Shown here: piece after piece, positions 43,363-51,224 of the stretch | How the letters are laid out: each line of letters starts with the position of its first letter | How positions within the stretch are numbered: the first letter of the stretch is position 1 | Source of the DNA: Methanopyrus sp. SNP6 | GTDB taxonomy: Archaea > JAADCQ01 > Methanopyri > Methanopyrales > Methanopyraceae | Assembly (NCBI RefSeq): GCF_002201895.1 | Contig: NZ_CP019436.1 | Location: forward strand, 1,091,867-1,155,866 | Length of the DNA: 64,000 nucleotides | Reading direction: 5' to 3' | Position numbers and translations under genes: made by a program | Notes under the pieces: model-generated | The model's input: only the letters and a program-made list of their open reading frames with translations | The model's database searches: none | Told to the model about the DNA's origin: nothing

Positions 43363-44433
43363 TCAGATCACCCACTCACCCTCGAGGTCCCGCTCGGCTT
43401 CCTTACCGGGAGCCACCCGGACGCTCTTGAGGTCGCAGCCACGCGCCTCGGCATCATGACCTAGCACACACCCGTCGAGACGTGCGTTCTCGATCTTGCA
43501 CCCTTCGGCAACGATGGTGTTTCGTACCTCGGAGTCGATGATCTCGACGTCGTCTAGGATGACTGAGTTCTCGATCACGGACCCGTTGATCTCCGTCCTC
43601 TCGCCCACGTACACGTACGGTCCGACTTCGGAGGAGCGTAGCTCAGCCATAGGTGCGGCGACTACTGGCGGTTCGAACTCAGTGTCGGTGATCCGCGCTC
43701 CTACTACGGACTTGCTGGAACACTCGTGCTCCATCAAAACGCGGTGTGCTTCTAGGTAAGTTTCTGGTAGACCCACATCCACCCAGTACCCGTCGAACCT
43801 GAACCCGTACAGTAAGCCCTCCTCGGCTAGCTTTGGAAAGATCTCACGTTCGATTGAGACGGGTCGTCCTTCTGGTATATAGTCCAGTACCTCTCGGTCG
43901 AGCACATAAGCACCCGCGTTGATGAGGTTCGACGGGGCTTCGTCCGGCTCGGGTTTCTCGACGAAGTCTAGGATACGGTTGTCGTCGTCCAATTCCACTA
44001 CACCGAAGCGTGAAACCTCTTCCTCGGGAACGGGGTACAGGGCTATCGTGGCGATACCGTCGTGCTCGCGGTGGAATTCCAACATCTGACGTACGTCGAG
44101 CGAGGAGACGATGTCACCGTTGAACGCAACGAGGGTGTCAGTCGTGGAGTCTCGGCACGCGAACTTGATCGCACCGGCAGTGTCGAGTGGCTTGGGTTCT
44201 ACCTTCAGGTGAAGCTTCCTGGGGAGGGGGTTGGACTCCACGTACCGCTCGAGCTTATCGGAGCTGAAGCCGGCGGCGATGTGAACGTGAACGACGTCAC
44301 GGGGTAAGGAGCGGATTACCCACTCGATAAGCGGCTTACCTAGGATGGGAACCAGGGGTTTAGGTGTGTCCCATGTCAGGGGGCGCAGTCTTGTGCCGAA
44401 CCCTCCTGCGAGTACTACCGCGTCCACGTTCAA
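43363..44433 (-). CDS. Sugar-phosphate nucleotidyltransferase with hexapeptide-repeat domain
   Basis: 356 residues. The N-terminal nucleotidyltransferase has VLAAGG-like VLAGGFGTRLRPLT, TPKPLVPILGKP and FNGDIV (metal site), and a short left-handed beta helix follows (VGERTEINGSVIENSVIL). This architecture occurs in mannose-1-phosphate guanylyltransferases and related archaeal NDP-sugar synthases; base and sugar specificity are uncertain. It starts with TTG 44433 (GTG 44427 possible). Neighbours are a SIS sugar isomerase-like gene, GtrA and a divergent phosphohexomutase, so the locus likely makes an activated sugar. Confidence 0.8.
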   Translation of the reverse strand: MNVDAVVLAGGFGTRLRPLTWDTPKPLVPILGKPLIEWVIRSLPRDVVHVHIAAGFSSDKLERYVESNPLPRKLHLKVEPKPLDTAGAIKFACRDSTTDTLVAFNGDIVSSLDVRQMLEFHREHDGIATIALYPVPEEEVSRFGVVELDDDNRILDFVEKPEPDEAPSNLINAGAYVLDREVLDYIPEGRPVSIEREIFPKLAEEGLLYGFRFDGYWVDVGLPETYLEAHRVLMEHECSSKSVVGARITDTEFEPPVVAAPMAELRSSEVGPYVYVGERTEINGSVIENSVILDDVEIIDSEVRNTIVAEGCKIENARLDGCVLGHDAEARGCDLKSVRVAPGKEAERDLEGEWVI

Positions 44434-44454
44434 CGTTCGATCTCCCCTAACGTG

Positions 44455-45360
44455 CTACACGTGGTTCCACCAGCTTCGTGCTTCCGTGGTGTCCACGGGA
44501 CCGTAGGCCTCGTCGACAAGGAGATACAGTGTGGGGAGGGTTTCGACGGGCGCGTTCGGGTCGTCAGGGTCAACATCGAGCCCGAGGTCGTCGGGTCGCA
44601 CGACTGTGGTCTCGCCACCCGATCGCTCCTCGATTAAATCCGCACCCTTCTCGTTCAGGCACAAGTAAAGCCTTTCGGAGTGATCACCGAAGAACCTGCC
44701 ATGGAAGAGCTCGTCGGATGTTGTCGCGAAGGCGTTGGCATCTCCTACCTCGATCGACTTCAATGCGGCCTGCTCCGCGGCGACGTACAGGTACTTGTCA
44801 CCGATGAAGAAAACCTTCTCGCGGTTTCGCATCTCGAGGATTATGTCCTCCGGAACGCCGCGCTTCAGGTGGCGTTCCACCCTATCGGGGACGTCGGGAT
44901 CCACGAGGTCTTCGTTCGAGAGTTCCGAGGCGTAGGCGCATAATGCGAACATAGCCGACACGATGGTGCGGGTGTTGAGGAAACCTTCCTCGCGCTCTGT
45001 CGGGAGGAGTAACAGATAGTCGGCGAGATCGGCCAGTGGAGAGTTCTCTTCACAGGTAACAGCCAGGATTTCGCAACCCAAAGCGCGGGCGATCGAGTGA
45101 GAATCTTTACCCCCGGACATCGAAACTACGACCGCGAGGTCGGCTCCATCAGCCCAAGCCGCTAGTCGCCCAGGATGCGATACCGTCGCGATATTCAGCT
45201 CGTGAGTGAACAGTAGCGAGGCGTAGTGAGCTACGTGGTGACTACTACCTGAACCTGTGGTAAGTATGAATCGATAAGATGATAATTTCGGTAGATCCTC
45301 AAATCTTAAAGCGAGCACCGCCCTCAGATCATCCGGGGTTCTTTCCACGTCGTCTCTCAT
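44455..45360 (-). CDS. SIS-domain phosphosugar-binding protein (GlmS isomerase-like)
   Basis: 301 residues with two SIS modules: TTGSGSSHHVAHYASLL, VSMSGGKDSHSIARAL and CEENSPLADLADYLL in the first, and FFIGDKYLYVAAEQAALKSIE and the sugar-interacting ATTSDELFHGRF in the second. It resembles the isomerase half of GlmS without the glutaminase domain. It may isomerise or deglycate a sugar phosphate feeding the adjacent nucleotidyltransferase. ATG 45360 overlaps the GtrA gene by 32 bases. Confidence 0.78.
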   Translation of the reverse strand: MRDDVERTPDDLRAVLALRFEDLPKLSSYRFILTTGSGSSHHVAHYASLLFTHELNIATVSHPGRLAAWADGADLAVVVSMSGGKDSHSIARALGCEILAVTCEENSPLADLADYLLLLPTEREEGFLNTRTIVSAMFALCAYASELSNEDLVDPDVPDRVERHLKRGVPEDIILEMRNREKVFFIGDKYLYVAAEQAALKSIEVGDANAFATTSDELFHGRFFGDHSERLYLCLNEKGADLIEERSGGETTVVRPDDLGLDVDPDDPNAPVETLPTLYLLVDEAYGPVDTTEARSWWNHV

Positions 45361-45805
45361 GTGCTCGCTCAATCAGTACACCCCAGGTCATCCTATTGTT
45401 CATCCAGTAATTCCAGAGTGTAGCGGCGGCGATACCGAAAAGGGCCGAAGTGATATAATAAATATGGAGAATTTCGGTAAGCGTCCATAGGACTGTCGTG
45501 TTGATCACCAGACCGCCGGCACAGATGATGTTGAAGGCCGCGAGACGCTTCAAGAAGTTCAACAGACCTGGGTCTCTGCGGTCTCTCCACGTCCATAAAT
45601 CGTTCAGGACGAAGTTCGATATTATTGAAACCTCGACGGCGATTACGTTCGACATGACATAGTGGACTCCGGCGATTTCCGTGAGGAACCACAAGAGACC
45701 GAGATTGACGAACACTCCCGAGAAACCGACGAGCGAGAACTTTAGGAACCTCTCCGGGTCGTCGACGCCCGGCGTTCGCTCAAGTACACGGAACAGGATC
45801 TTCAA
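45329..45805 (-). CDS. GtrA-family membrane protein
   Basis: 158 residues with four transmembrane helices. The family pattern is clear: FLKFSLVGFSGVFVNLGLLW, then VEVSIISNFVLNDLWTWRDR (the N-F-x-x-N-x-x-W-T-W signature), and a second half ending NYWMNNRMTW. GtrA proteins are thought to help move lipid-linked sugars across the membrane. TTG start. It diverges from the phosphohexomutase gene across only 24 bases and overlaps the SIS gene. Confidence 0.88.
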   Translation of the reverse strand: MKILFRVLERTPGVDDPERFLKFSLVGFSGVFVNLGLLWFLTEIAGVHYVMSNVIAVEVSIISNFVLNDLWTWRDRRDPGLLNFLKRLAAFNIICAGGLVINTTVLWTLTEILHIYYITSALFGIAAATLWNYWMNNRMTWGVLIERAHERRRGKNPG

Positions 45806-45829
45806 AGTCCATCACCCGGGGGTCGGTCG

Positions 45830-47200
45830 ATGGGTAAGTTGTTCGGTACCTTCGGAGTTCGTGGTATAGTGGGGGAGGATCTCACTGAGGATGTCGCCCG
45901 AAGGTTGGGACTCGCGTTCGGAACGTACCTCGGAGGTGACGCGGAAGTCCTCGTCGGCGGTGACACCCGGACCAGCACCGACACGCTCAAGGATGCTCTG
46001 ATCTCGGGTCTAACTGCCGCGGGCTGCGACGTTATCGACATAGGGGTCGCACCGACTCCCGCCGTGCAGTACTTGACAGACGCGGAGGGGTTCGACGCCG
46101 GTGCCGTGGTGACGGCGTCGCACAACCCGCCTGAGTTCAACGGTATCAAGCTGTTGGGCTCGGACGGATGCGGACTGTCTAGGGAAGACGAGCAGAAAAT
46201 CGAAGAGATTTACTTCGAGGAGAGCCCGGACAGGGTTCCGTGGGACCGCGTTGGAAACCGGGTCTCGGCGCCGGACCTGCTCCTGAATTTCGAGGAAGCT
46301 GTGCTCGATTACGTGGGTGACTTTAACGGAGAGGGTCTGCGAGTCGTTGTTGACGCTGCGAACGGTGCGGCGTCGTTGGTCACGCCGCGCCTCCTCTCGG
46401 AACTAGATGTCGAGGTGATCAGCGTCAACGCACATCCGGACGGGCGGTTCCCAGGGCGTGAGCCCGAGCCGTCAGAGGAGAACTTGAGGACCACGATGAG
46501 TATGGTTAGAGCTGCCGGAGCGGACTTCGGGTTAGCCCACGACGGGGACGCTGATCGACTAATTCTAATCACAGGCGACGGCGAGTTCGTCCCGGGGGAC
46601 TACTCGCTGGCGATCGTAGCGGCGTGGGCGCTCGATATGGGTAAGGGGAGCCAGGTGATCACACCGGTCAGCTCCTCGATGTGCGTCCAGAAGGTCGTCG
46701 AGGATCGCGGTGGCGAGGTAATCTGGACGAAGGTTGGGGAGCCCGTCGTTGTGGAGGAGCTCAAGCGGGCGGAAGACCCCGCACTGGGTGGTGAGGAGAA
46801 TGGCGGGATAATCTACCCGGACTTCCATCTCTCCCGGAACGGAATCATCACTGCCTTGCTGATCTGTAAGCTCGTCGCCGAGGTGGGATCGCTCGACGAC
46901 TTACTGGCCGAAGTACCAAAGTATCACCTGCATAAGACCGGTGTAGAATGTCCAGACGATCTCAAGCCGAAGGTTATGGAGCGTGTCGAATCACTAGTCG
47001 AGGAAGAGGAGTTAGAGGATATCTTGACGATCGACGGTGTGAAGTTGTTCTACGAGGATGGTTGGGTACTCGTACGGCCCTCGGGTACCGAACCTTTGAT
47101 CAGAGTCTTTGGAGAGGCGCGTGATAGAGAGACCGCCGTCAGGCGAGTAGAGCACTGGAAGGAACGCGTCGAGGATATCATCTTGGAGCTGAAGGGGTAG
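45830..47200 (+). CDS. Phosphohexomutase (phosphoglucosamine/phosphomannomutase family)
   Basis: 456 residues, paralogous to the glmM product at 11675. N-terminus MGKLFGTFGVRG, phosphoserine loop TASHNPP (S97), metal loop HDGDADR, sugar loop GGEENGGII and phosphate loop RPSGTEP. The GGEENGG loop is of the GlmM/ManB-related kind and cannot on its own settle the sugar. Location beside a nucleotidyltransferase and SIS protein suggests it supplies the sugar-1-phosphate. top6B starts four bases after its stop, probably co-transcribed. Confidence 0.85.
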   Translation: MGKLFGTFGVRGIVGEDLTEDVARRLGLAFGTYLGGDAEVLVGGDTRTSTDTLKDALISGLTAAGCDVIDIGVAPTPAVQYLTDAEGFDAGAVVTASHNPPEFNGIKLLGSDGCGLSREDEQKIEEIYFEESPDRVPWDRVGNRVSAPDLLLNFEEAVLDYVGDFNGEGLRVVVDAANGAASLVTPRLLSELDVEVISVNAHPDGRFPGREPEPSEENLRTTMSMVRAAGADFGLAHDGDADRLILITGDGEFVPGDYSLAIVAAWALDMGKGSQVITPVSSSMCVQKVVEDRGGEVIWTKVGEPVVVEELKRAEDPALGGEENGGIIYPDFHLSRNGIITALLICKLVAEVGSLDDLLAEVPKYHLHKTGVECPDDLKPKVMERVESLVEEEELEDILTIDGVKLFYEDGWVLVRPSGTEPLIRVFGEARDRETAVRRVEHWKERVEDIILELKG

Positions 47201-47204
47201 CTGG

Positions 47205-48632
47205 ATGGAACGGTTGGAGTGGCGCGAATCCTCACCAGCGGAGTTCTTCGAGCGGAACCGTGAGATGCTCGGGTTCGACGGACCCGTGAAGAGCATGGTG
47301 ATGACTGTTCACGAGCTCGTCACTAACTCGATGGACGCGTGCCATCTGAACCGCATACGCCCCGACGTACGTGTGGTGATCCGACGCGAAGGGGAAAACG
47401 TGTACCGGGTGCGAGTGGCCGACAACGGACCGGGGATCCCGTCGGAGCGTGTGCCGAAGGTGTTCGGCAAGTTCCTCGCGGGAGACAAGTTCGACCCAAT
47501 CTACGGGATACAGTCGATGGGCCAGCAGGGGATCGGTGCAGCCGGCGTAGCCCTCTACGCCCTGATCACCACGGGCGAGCCCGTGCGCGTGCTCACATCT
47601 ACTGACGGTAAAACCGCGCACTACTTCGAGGTCAAACCAGATCCTTCGACCAACGAGCCGGTGATCGTCCGGCGAGAGAAGCGACCCGCGAGCCGTCGCG
47701 GGACGACGGTGGAAGTGACCATCGGGGATGCCGTCTACGAGTCCGGCCGCCGCGGTCCCCGGGAGTACCTTCGTAGGCTGCATGCGGTGAATCCTCACGC
47801 TCGAATATCCCTCCGAGACCCCGACGGTAACGCACACGTTTGGAAGCCGTTGGTCAGGGAACTTCCCGACCCACCCCGGGTGCTGAAGCCCCATCCTCAT
47901 GCCATCGACGCTCACAAGCTCCTCAGGATCGCCGAGCGGACGTCCCGGAGGACCGTTCGAACAATGCTCGTCGGGGAGCTCTGCAGGTTCTCAGAGGCCA
48001 GGGTCGAAGAGCTTCGGGAGCGACTATCTGGCTGTGTGGATTTGGAGAAGGACCCGAAAGAATTGACTCGTGAGGAGGCCGAGCTCATCGTGAAGGTGCT
48101 GCACGAGATGGACTTCATGCGCCCGCCGTCCTACGTAGTTTCCCCGATCGGGGAGTCGGCGCTGAAGGCTGCGCTGAAATCGGAAGGAGTTCGACTGGTC
48201 TCAGCGGTCTCCCGACGACCGCTCGTACTGCGCGACAACGTAATCCAAGTCGAGGTAGCCGTGGGTTACGGTGGTGAAGGAGACCTATGGAGGTTCGCGA
48301 ACAGGGCCCCGTTGATGTTCAGGGCGAGCGGTTGCTCCATCACCAAGGGCGTAGACGAGGTGGATTTCGGCCGGTACGGCCTCGAGGAGGACCGGTTGCT
48401 GATCCTGGTGAACGTGAATTCCCCGTTCGTTCCGTTCAGTGGGCCCGCCAAGCAGGAAATAGGTAGCGAATACGTCGAGGATGAGGTAAAGCGTGCGGTG
48501 CAGCGGGCGTGTCGAGAGCTTGGACGTGAGGTCCGACGGCGACGTCGGGCTCGCCTCGAGCGCCAGAAAATGAAAAGGATTGAAAGGAACCTCAGGATCG
48601 TGAGGGAGAAAGCCGTCGAAATACTCTCGTGA
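47205..48632 (+). CDS. top6B: DNA topoisomerase VI subunit B
   Basis: 475-residue GHKL ATPase subunit of the type IIB topoisomerase. Bergerat-fold motifs: HELVTNSMDAC (N box), VADNGPGIP (G1 box), MGQQGIGAAGVALYA (G2/ATP lid), and GTTVEVTI; then a helix-two-turn-helix region and the transducer domain (SPIGESALKAAL, RPLVLRDNVIQVEVAVGYGG, LILVNVNSPFVPFSG). No C-terminal Ig-like extension, so it is at the short end for the family. Subunit A is not in the window. Its stop codon coincides with the C box of a candidate sRNA. Confidence 0.94.
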   Translation: MERLEWRESSPAEFFERNREMLGFDGPVKSMVMTVHELVTNSMDACHLNRIRPDVRVVIRREGENVYRVRVADNGPGIPSERVPKVFGKFLAGDKFDPIYGIQSMGQQGIGAAGVALYALITTGEPVRVLTSTDGKTAHYFEVKPDPSTNEPVIVRREKRPASRRGTTVEVTIGDAVYESGRRGPREYLRRLHAVNPHARISLRDPDGNAHVWKPLVRELPDPPRVLKPHPHAIDAHKLLRIAERTSRRTVRTMLVGELCRFSEARVEELRERLSGCVDLEKDPKELTREEAELIVKVLHEMDFMRPPSYVVSPIGESALKAALKSEGVRLVSAVSRRPLVLRDNVIQVEVAVGYGGEGDLWRFANRAPLMFRASGCSITKGVDEVDFGRYGLEEDRLLILVNVNSPFVPFSGPAKQEIGSEYVEDEVKRAVQRACRELGREVRRRRRARLERQKMKRIERNLRIVREKAVEILS

Positions 48633-48686
48633 TGACCTCACGACGGGGAGACCTAGTCGGGATGATCGACCCCTAGCAGGCTGAAA
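48627..48686 (+). ncRNA. Candidate C/D box sRNA at the top6B 3' end
   Basis: Perfect C box GTGATGA (48629-48635) overlapping the top6B stop codon, a one-mismatch C' box GGGATGA (48659-48665), a 15-base guide and a perfect D box CTGA (48681-48684). No clear D' box lies between 48636 and 48658. The overlap of stop codon and C box repeats the pattern of the strong sRNA at 13847. Confidence 0.4.
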
Positions 48687-49596
48687 GACGGCGCGGGTAG
48701 AGGTAGCCGGCGGTGAGCACGGGCTTTAGACCCGAGCCGATGATCCGCCGGATGCCGCGACCGCGCCACACTACCTCCTCGTATTGTTACGAATTTTGAA
48801 ACGTTTACGCGAGGGTCAGGGGCGGGAGTATTCTTCACTCGGTCCGCGGCTTGCATGATCATCATCCCCAGTTCGTTGCGTACCTACCGATAAAACCTCA
48901 TCTCCCGTGGAGTTGAGAAGACACCACCCCGCCCGCGCTGCTGTCGGATTTCGGGCCCTCAAGTACGACCAGGGGGTTCACGGAGCGCTCACTGGCCGAG
49001 ACACTTAGAAGTGAGGTTGTGGAATCCCGCCACCACGATCTACGTGAGGGATCATATCCTTACACTCTGGGACAGCACCCCGGTGAGATGAGCGCAATCA
49101 CGATGCCGAAGCGCGTCTAGGAACCGGAGAGAAGTTGCACGTGTCCGCTTAGTTCTCGCCGAAGGGGGCAGAAGGTCGAGGGAGATAGCAGAGGACTATA
49201 TGTCCGTTGGACAAGTAGAATTCGAGGTCGAGGTCCATTAGTCGTCGGCGTTCGATCCGTGCCGCTTCTCCTCGAGCGCATCGACACCATGGCGCGTTTC
49301 GACGACCGCGAAATGGTACTCATCTAGCATTTCGGCCGTGGTTGAGATGGCGGCCGCTCGATTGCCGGGGCTGCGCGGGCTTCGCTCGTCGAGTGGTCGT
49401 GCGATCGTGGTCACCACGCGGCTTCGGTTCTGTTGCCAAGACCTTGTTCACTCCAAAACGATCTACGAGTGGGCCTGGGAACGCGACTGATCGTCTGAAG
49501 GAAACGACGGCGTGAGAGGAGCCCGTCCGTCGTGGAAAGTTGATGCGTCGGATTATCGGACCGGAATTGTTACAAGTCCAATAACAATTCGTGGTC
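48633..49596. other. 960-base gene-poor region
   Basis: Between top6B and tRNA-Asn no frame looks like a protein gene: the available frames are short, lack ribosome sites and show no recognisable motif. The region carries two C/D box RNA candidates (48629-48684 plus strand; 48816-48865 minus strand). The rest, 48900-49590, is unassigned. Confidence 0.5.
48814..48867 (-). ncRNA. Candidate C/D box sRNA (minus strand)
   Basis: Read on the minus strand: perfect C box ATGATGA (48865-48859), 16-base guide, CCGA as a variant D' box (48842-48839), C' box GTGAAGA (one mismatch, 48838-48832), exactly 12 bases of guide, and a perfect D box CTGA (48819-48816). The second guide is complementary to GGGCGGGAGUAU, close to a highly conserved large-subunit rRNA segment as I remember it. 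D' and C' are directly adjacent, which is unusual. Confidence 0.4.
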
Positions 49597-49699
49597 TGGC
49601 GCCGCGGCCCGGACTTGAACCGGGGACCACGGGATATCTGCGGCCCTCTCCTCATCGGGCCTTAACAGTCCCGCGCTCTACCTACTGAGCTGCCGCGGC
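49597..49699 (-). tRNA. tRNA-Asn (GTT anticodon), 27-base intron, C8
   Basis: Minus strand with encoded CCA and discriminator G73. Acceptor GCCGCGG/CCGCGGC, D arm GCTC/GAGC, anticodon stem CGGGA/TCCCG, anticodon GTT at 49666-49664, T stem CCCGG/CCGGG. The anticodon loop is interrupted after position 37 by a 27-base intron (49662-49636), the canonical archaeal site for splicing endonuclease. Position 8 is C and position 9 is A, again predicting C-to-U editing. The acceptor stem is identical to that of tRNA-His in this window. Confidence 0.94.
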
Positions 49700-49730
49700 C
49701 TCGATCCCCGGGCCAACCAAGAGTCGGCCT

Positions 49731-49743
49731 TACAAAAATATAA
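49731..49743 (-). promoter_or_regulatory. TATA-like element of tRNA-Asn
   Basis: TTATATTTTTGTA on the minus strand, about 38 bases upstream of the tRNA 5' end. The same AT-rich patch lies just upstream of the divergent plus-strand gene at 49762 and may serve both. Confidence 0.5.
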
Positions 49744-49761
49744 TGATTTCGGGGGAGGTCT

Positions 49762-50349
49762 ATGACCAGTTCGAGGGTGAGAGTGAAAGTCGTAGGGGTG
49801 GAAGAGGAAGACGTCAAGGAGCGCCTTAAGTTGCTGCGTCCCGAGCGCGACGTCGACGTTATAGTGGATGGAGTGTCCGGGATGATGCGCGTGACCTCGG
49901 GAACCACCCGCCTACGTATCAACGCCGGCGGCTCTGCGTTCTTCTCGTGTTCGGGTAGGGTCTCGGAGGATGCCGCGGCAGTGGCTTCAATTCTCCTCTC
50001 TGAAATCGGCGCGGACCGGAAGGAGATTCCGAGGTTCCTTTCGGCGGCTGTGGAGTTGGGAAGGACTACACCGGAGGGATGCGAGCTGGTGACGGTTCTA
50101 CGGGGTAAGGACGTGACCGTGAGGTTCCGGAGGAATCCAGAGTCCGGTCGGTACGCGCTGAAATCTAGACGCGGGGTGTTGGTAAGACGGACCAGATCGA
50201 TATGTGAGGTGGAAGTCCTCATCACTGTACCGGATCTCGATCGGATAGTTCGGAAGGCTGGGAGGGTCTGGGGACAGTTGGAGGATTTAGCGGGAGGTGG
50301 AGACCCGGAGCACGTCCTTCTAAACGTCCTCGATGCACTGGGGAGGTGA
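49762..50349 (+). CDS. Uncharacterised 195-residue protein
   Basis: Not recognised. A soluble, basic protein with regular beta/alpha alternation (SRVRVKVVGVEEEDVKERL at the start), no metal sites or P-loop. Start is well supported: ATG after GGGGGAGGTCT. Its stop overlaps the GTG of the following membrane gene as GTGA, so the two are coupled. Confidence 0.65.
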   Translation: MTSSRVRVKVVGVEEEDVKERLKLLRPERDVDVIVDGVSGMMRVTSGTTRLRINAGGSAFFSCSGRVSEDAAAVASILLSEIGADRKEIPRFLSAAVELGRTTPEGCELVTVLRGKDVTVRFRRNPESGRYALKSRRGVLVRRTRSICEVEVLITVPDLDRIVRKAGRVWGQLEDLAGGGDPEHVLLNVLDALGR

Positions 50350-51224
50350 GGCGACTGAATTGGATCCTGGAGATAATCAGGACGCTTCTGTGCATGTACA
50401 TGGGGATTTTGATCGCGTCTTACTTAGGGTCCTCCGAAGCATGCGCCCGGTCGTTACTCCGAGTACTGAAACCCGTGGTTGGGTCCGGCCCCTACGGTCA
50501 CGCCGCGTCGCTATCGGTCTTGAGTTCCTCTATGGCGCTTTACGCGGCTCAGAACAATGTGAACTCCATCAGAGAGGCCATGGGTTTACTGCTCCTCCTA
50601 GCCTTTCCTACCTCCGTAGCGGCGGCCCTTCAATTCTACCTCCCCGTGGTCGTACCCACTGTGGGTCCTGCGGGTCTCTTCATGGTCTGCATATCGGCCG
50701 CGAGCGCCTTGCTTACCTCCATATTAGGGCGTGTTCTACTACTCGAACGTGAGGATAATGGTAGCATGGGTAAGATCACGCTCGTACGGGACCCTTGGCG
50801 TACCGCCCATAGGGTGTTCTTCAGGGTAGGGCCCGCTGTCGCCTTGGCGATGGTGGTGGTTAAGCTGGGCGAAGGGTATGGCGTGACGGAGTGGATCGAG
50901 AGATCCCTTCAACCGTTGGCTAGGTTCGTTGGACTCCCTTCAGACGCGTCTTTGGTGGTGTTCGGGTGTCTGATCAACGTGGCTGTAGGGGCCGCTTTAG
51001 GTGCGGATCTCCGGGCGTCCGGGAAGCTGCGGATGGAGGATCTGGCACTCGCGTTGGCGTTCGGTAGGGCCCTTTCTCTACCGAGGATTCATCTTCAGTT
51101 CTTGTTCCCTCCTGCCGTCACGTTCCTCGGCAGGAGGGGGTTGCTCGGTGCGACTACCCGCACACTCGTCGAGACCTTGGTAAACGTATCGGTAGTGCTG
51201 GCACTAGCGGCGTTGATACACTAG
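50346..51224 (+). CDS. GATE / nucleoside-recognition-like membrane protein
   Basis: 292 residues with about eight hydrophobic segments. The pattern of two halves with LASYLGSSE-like and VFGCLINVAVGAALGADLRASG segments resembles archaeal nucleoside-recognition (GATE) domain proteins, small relatives of the FeoB/CNT membrane core. Substrate unknown. GTG 50346 overlaps the preceding stop. Its last 71 bases overlap the convergent secreted-protein gene. Confidence 0.55.
   Translation: MRRLNWILEIIRTLLCMYMGILIASYLGSSEACARSLLRVLKPVVGSGPYGHAASLSVLSSSMALYAAQNNVNSIREAMGLLLLLAFPTSVAAALQFYLPVVVPTVGPAGLFMVCISAASALLTSILGRVLLLEREDNGSMGKITLVRDPWRTAHRVFFRVGPAVALAMVVVKLGEGYGVTEWIERSLQPLARFVGLPSDASLVVFGCLINVAVGAALGADLRASGKLRMEDLALALAFGRALSLPRIHLQFLFPPAVTFLGRRGLLGATTRTLVETLVNVSVVLALAALIH

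Noticed and set aside
48653-48865. 70-codon minus-strand open frame in the gene-poor region
   Set aside because: Low-complexity product, no ribosome site, and it overlaps both sRNA candidates.
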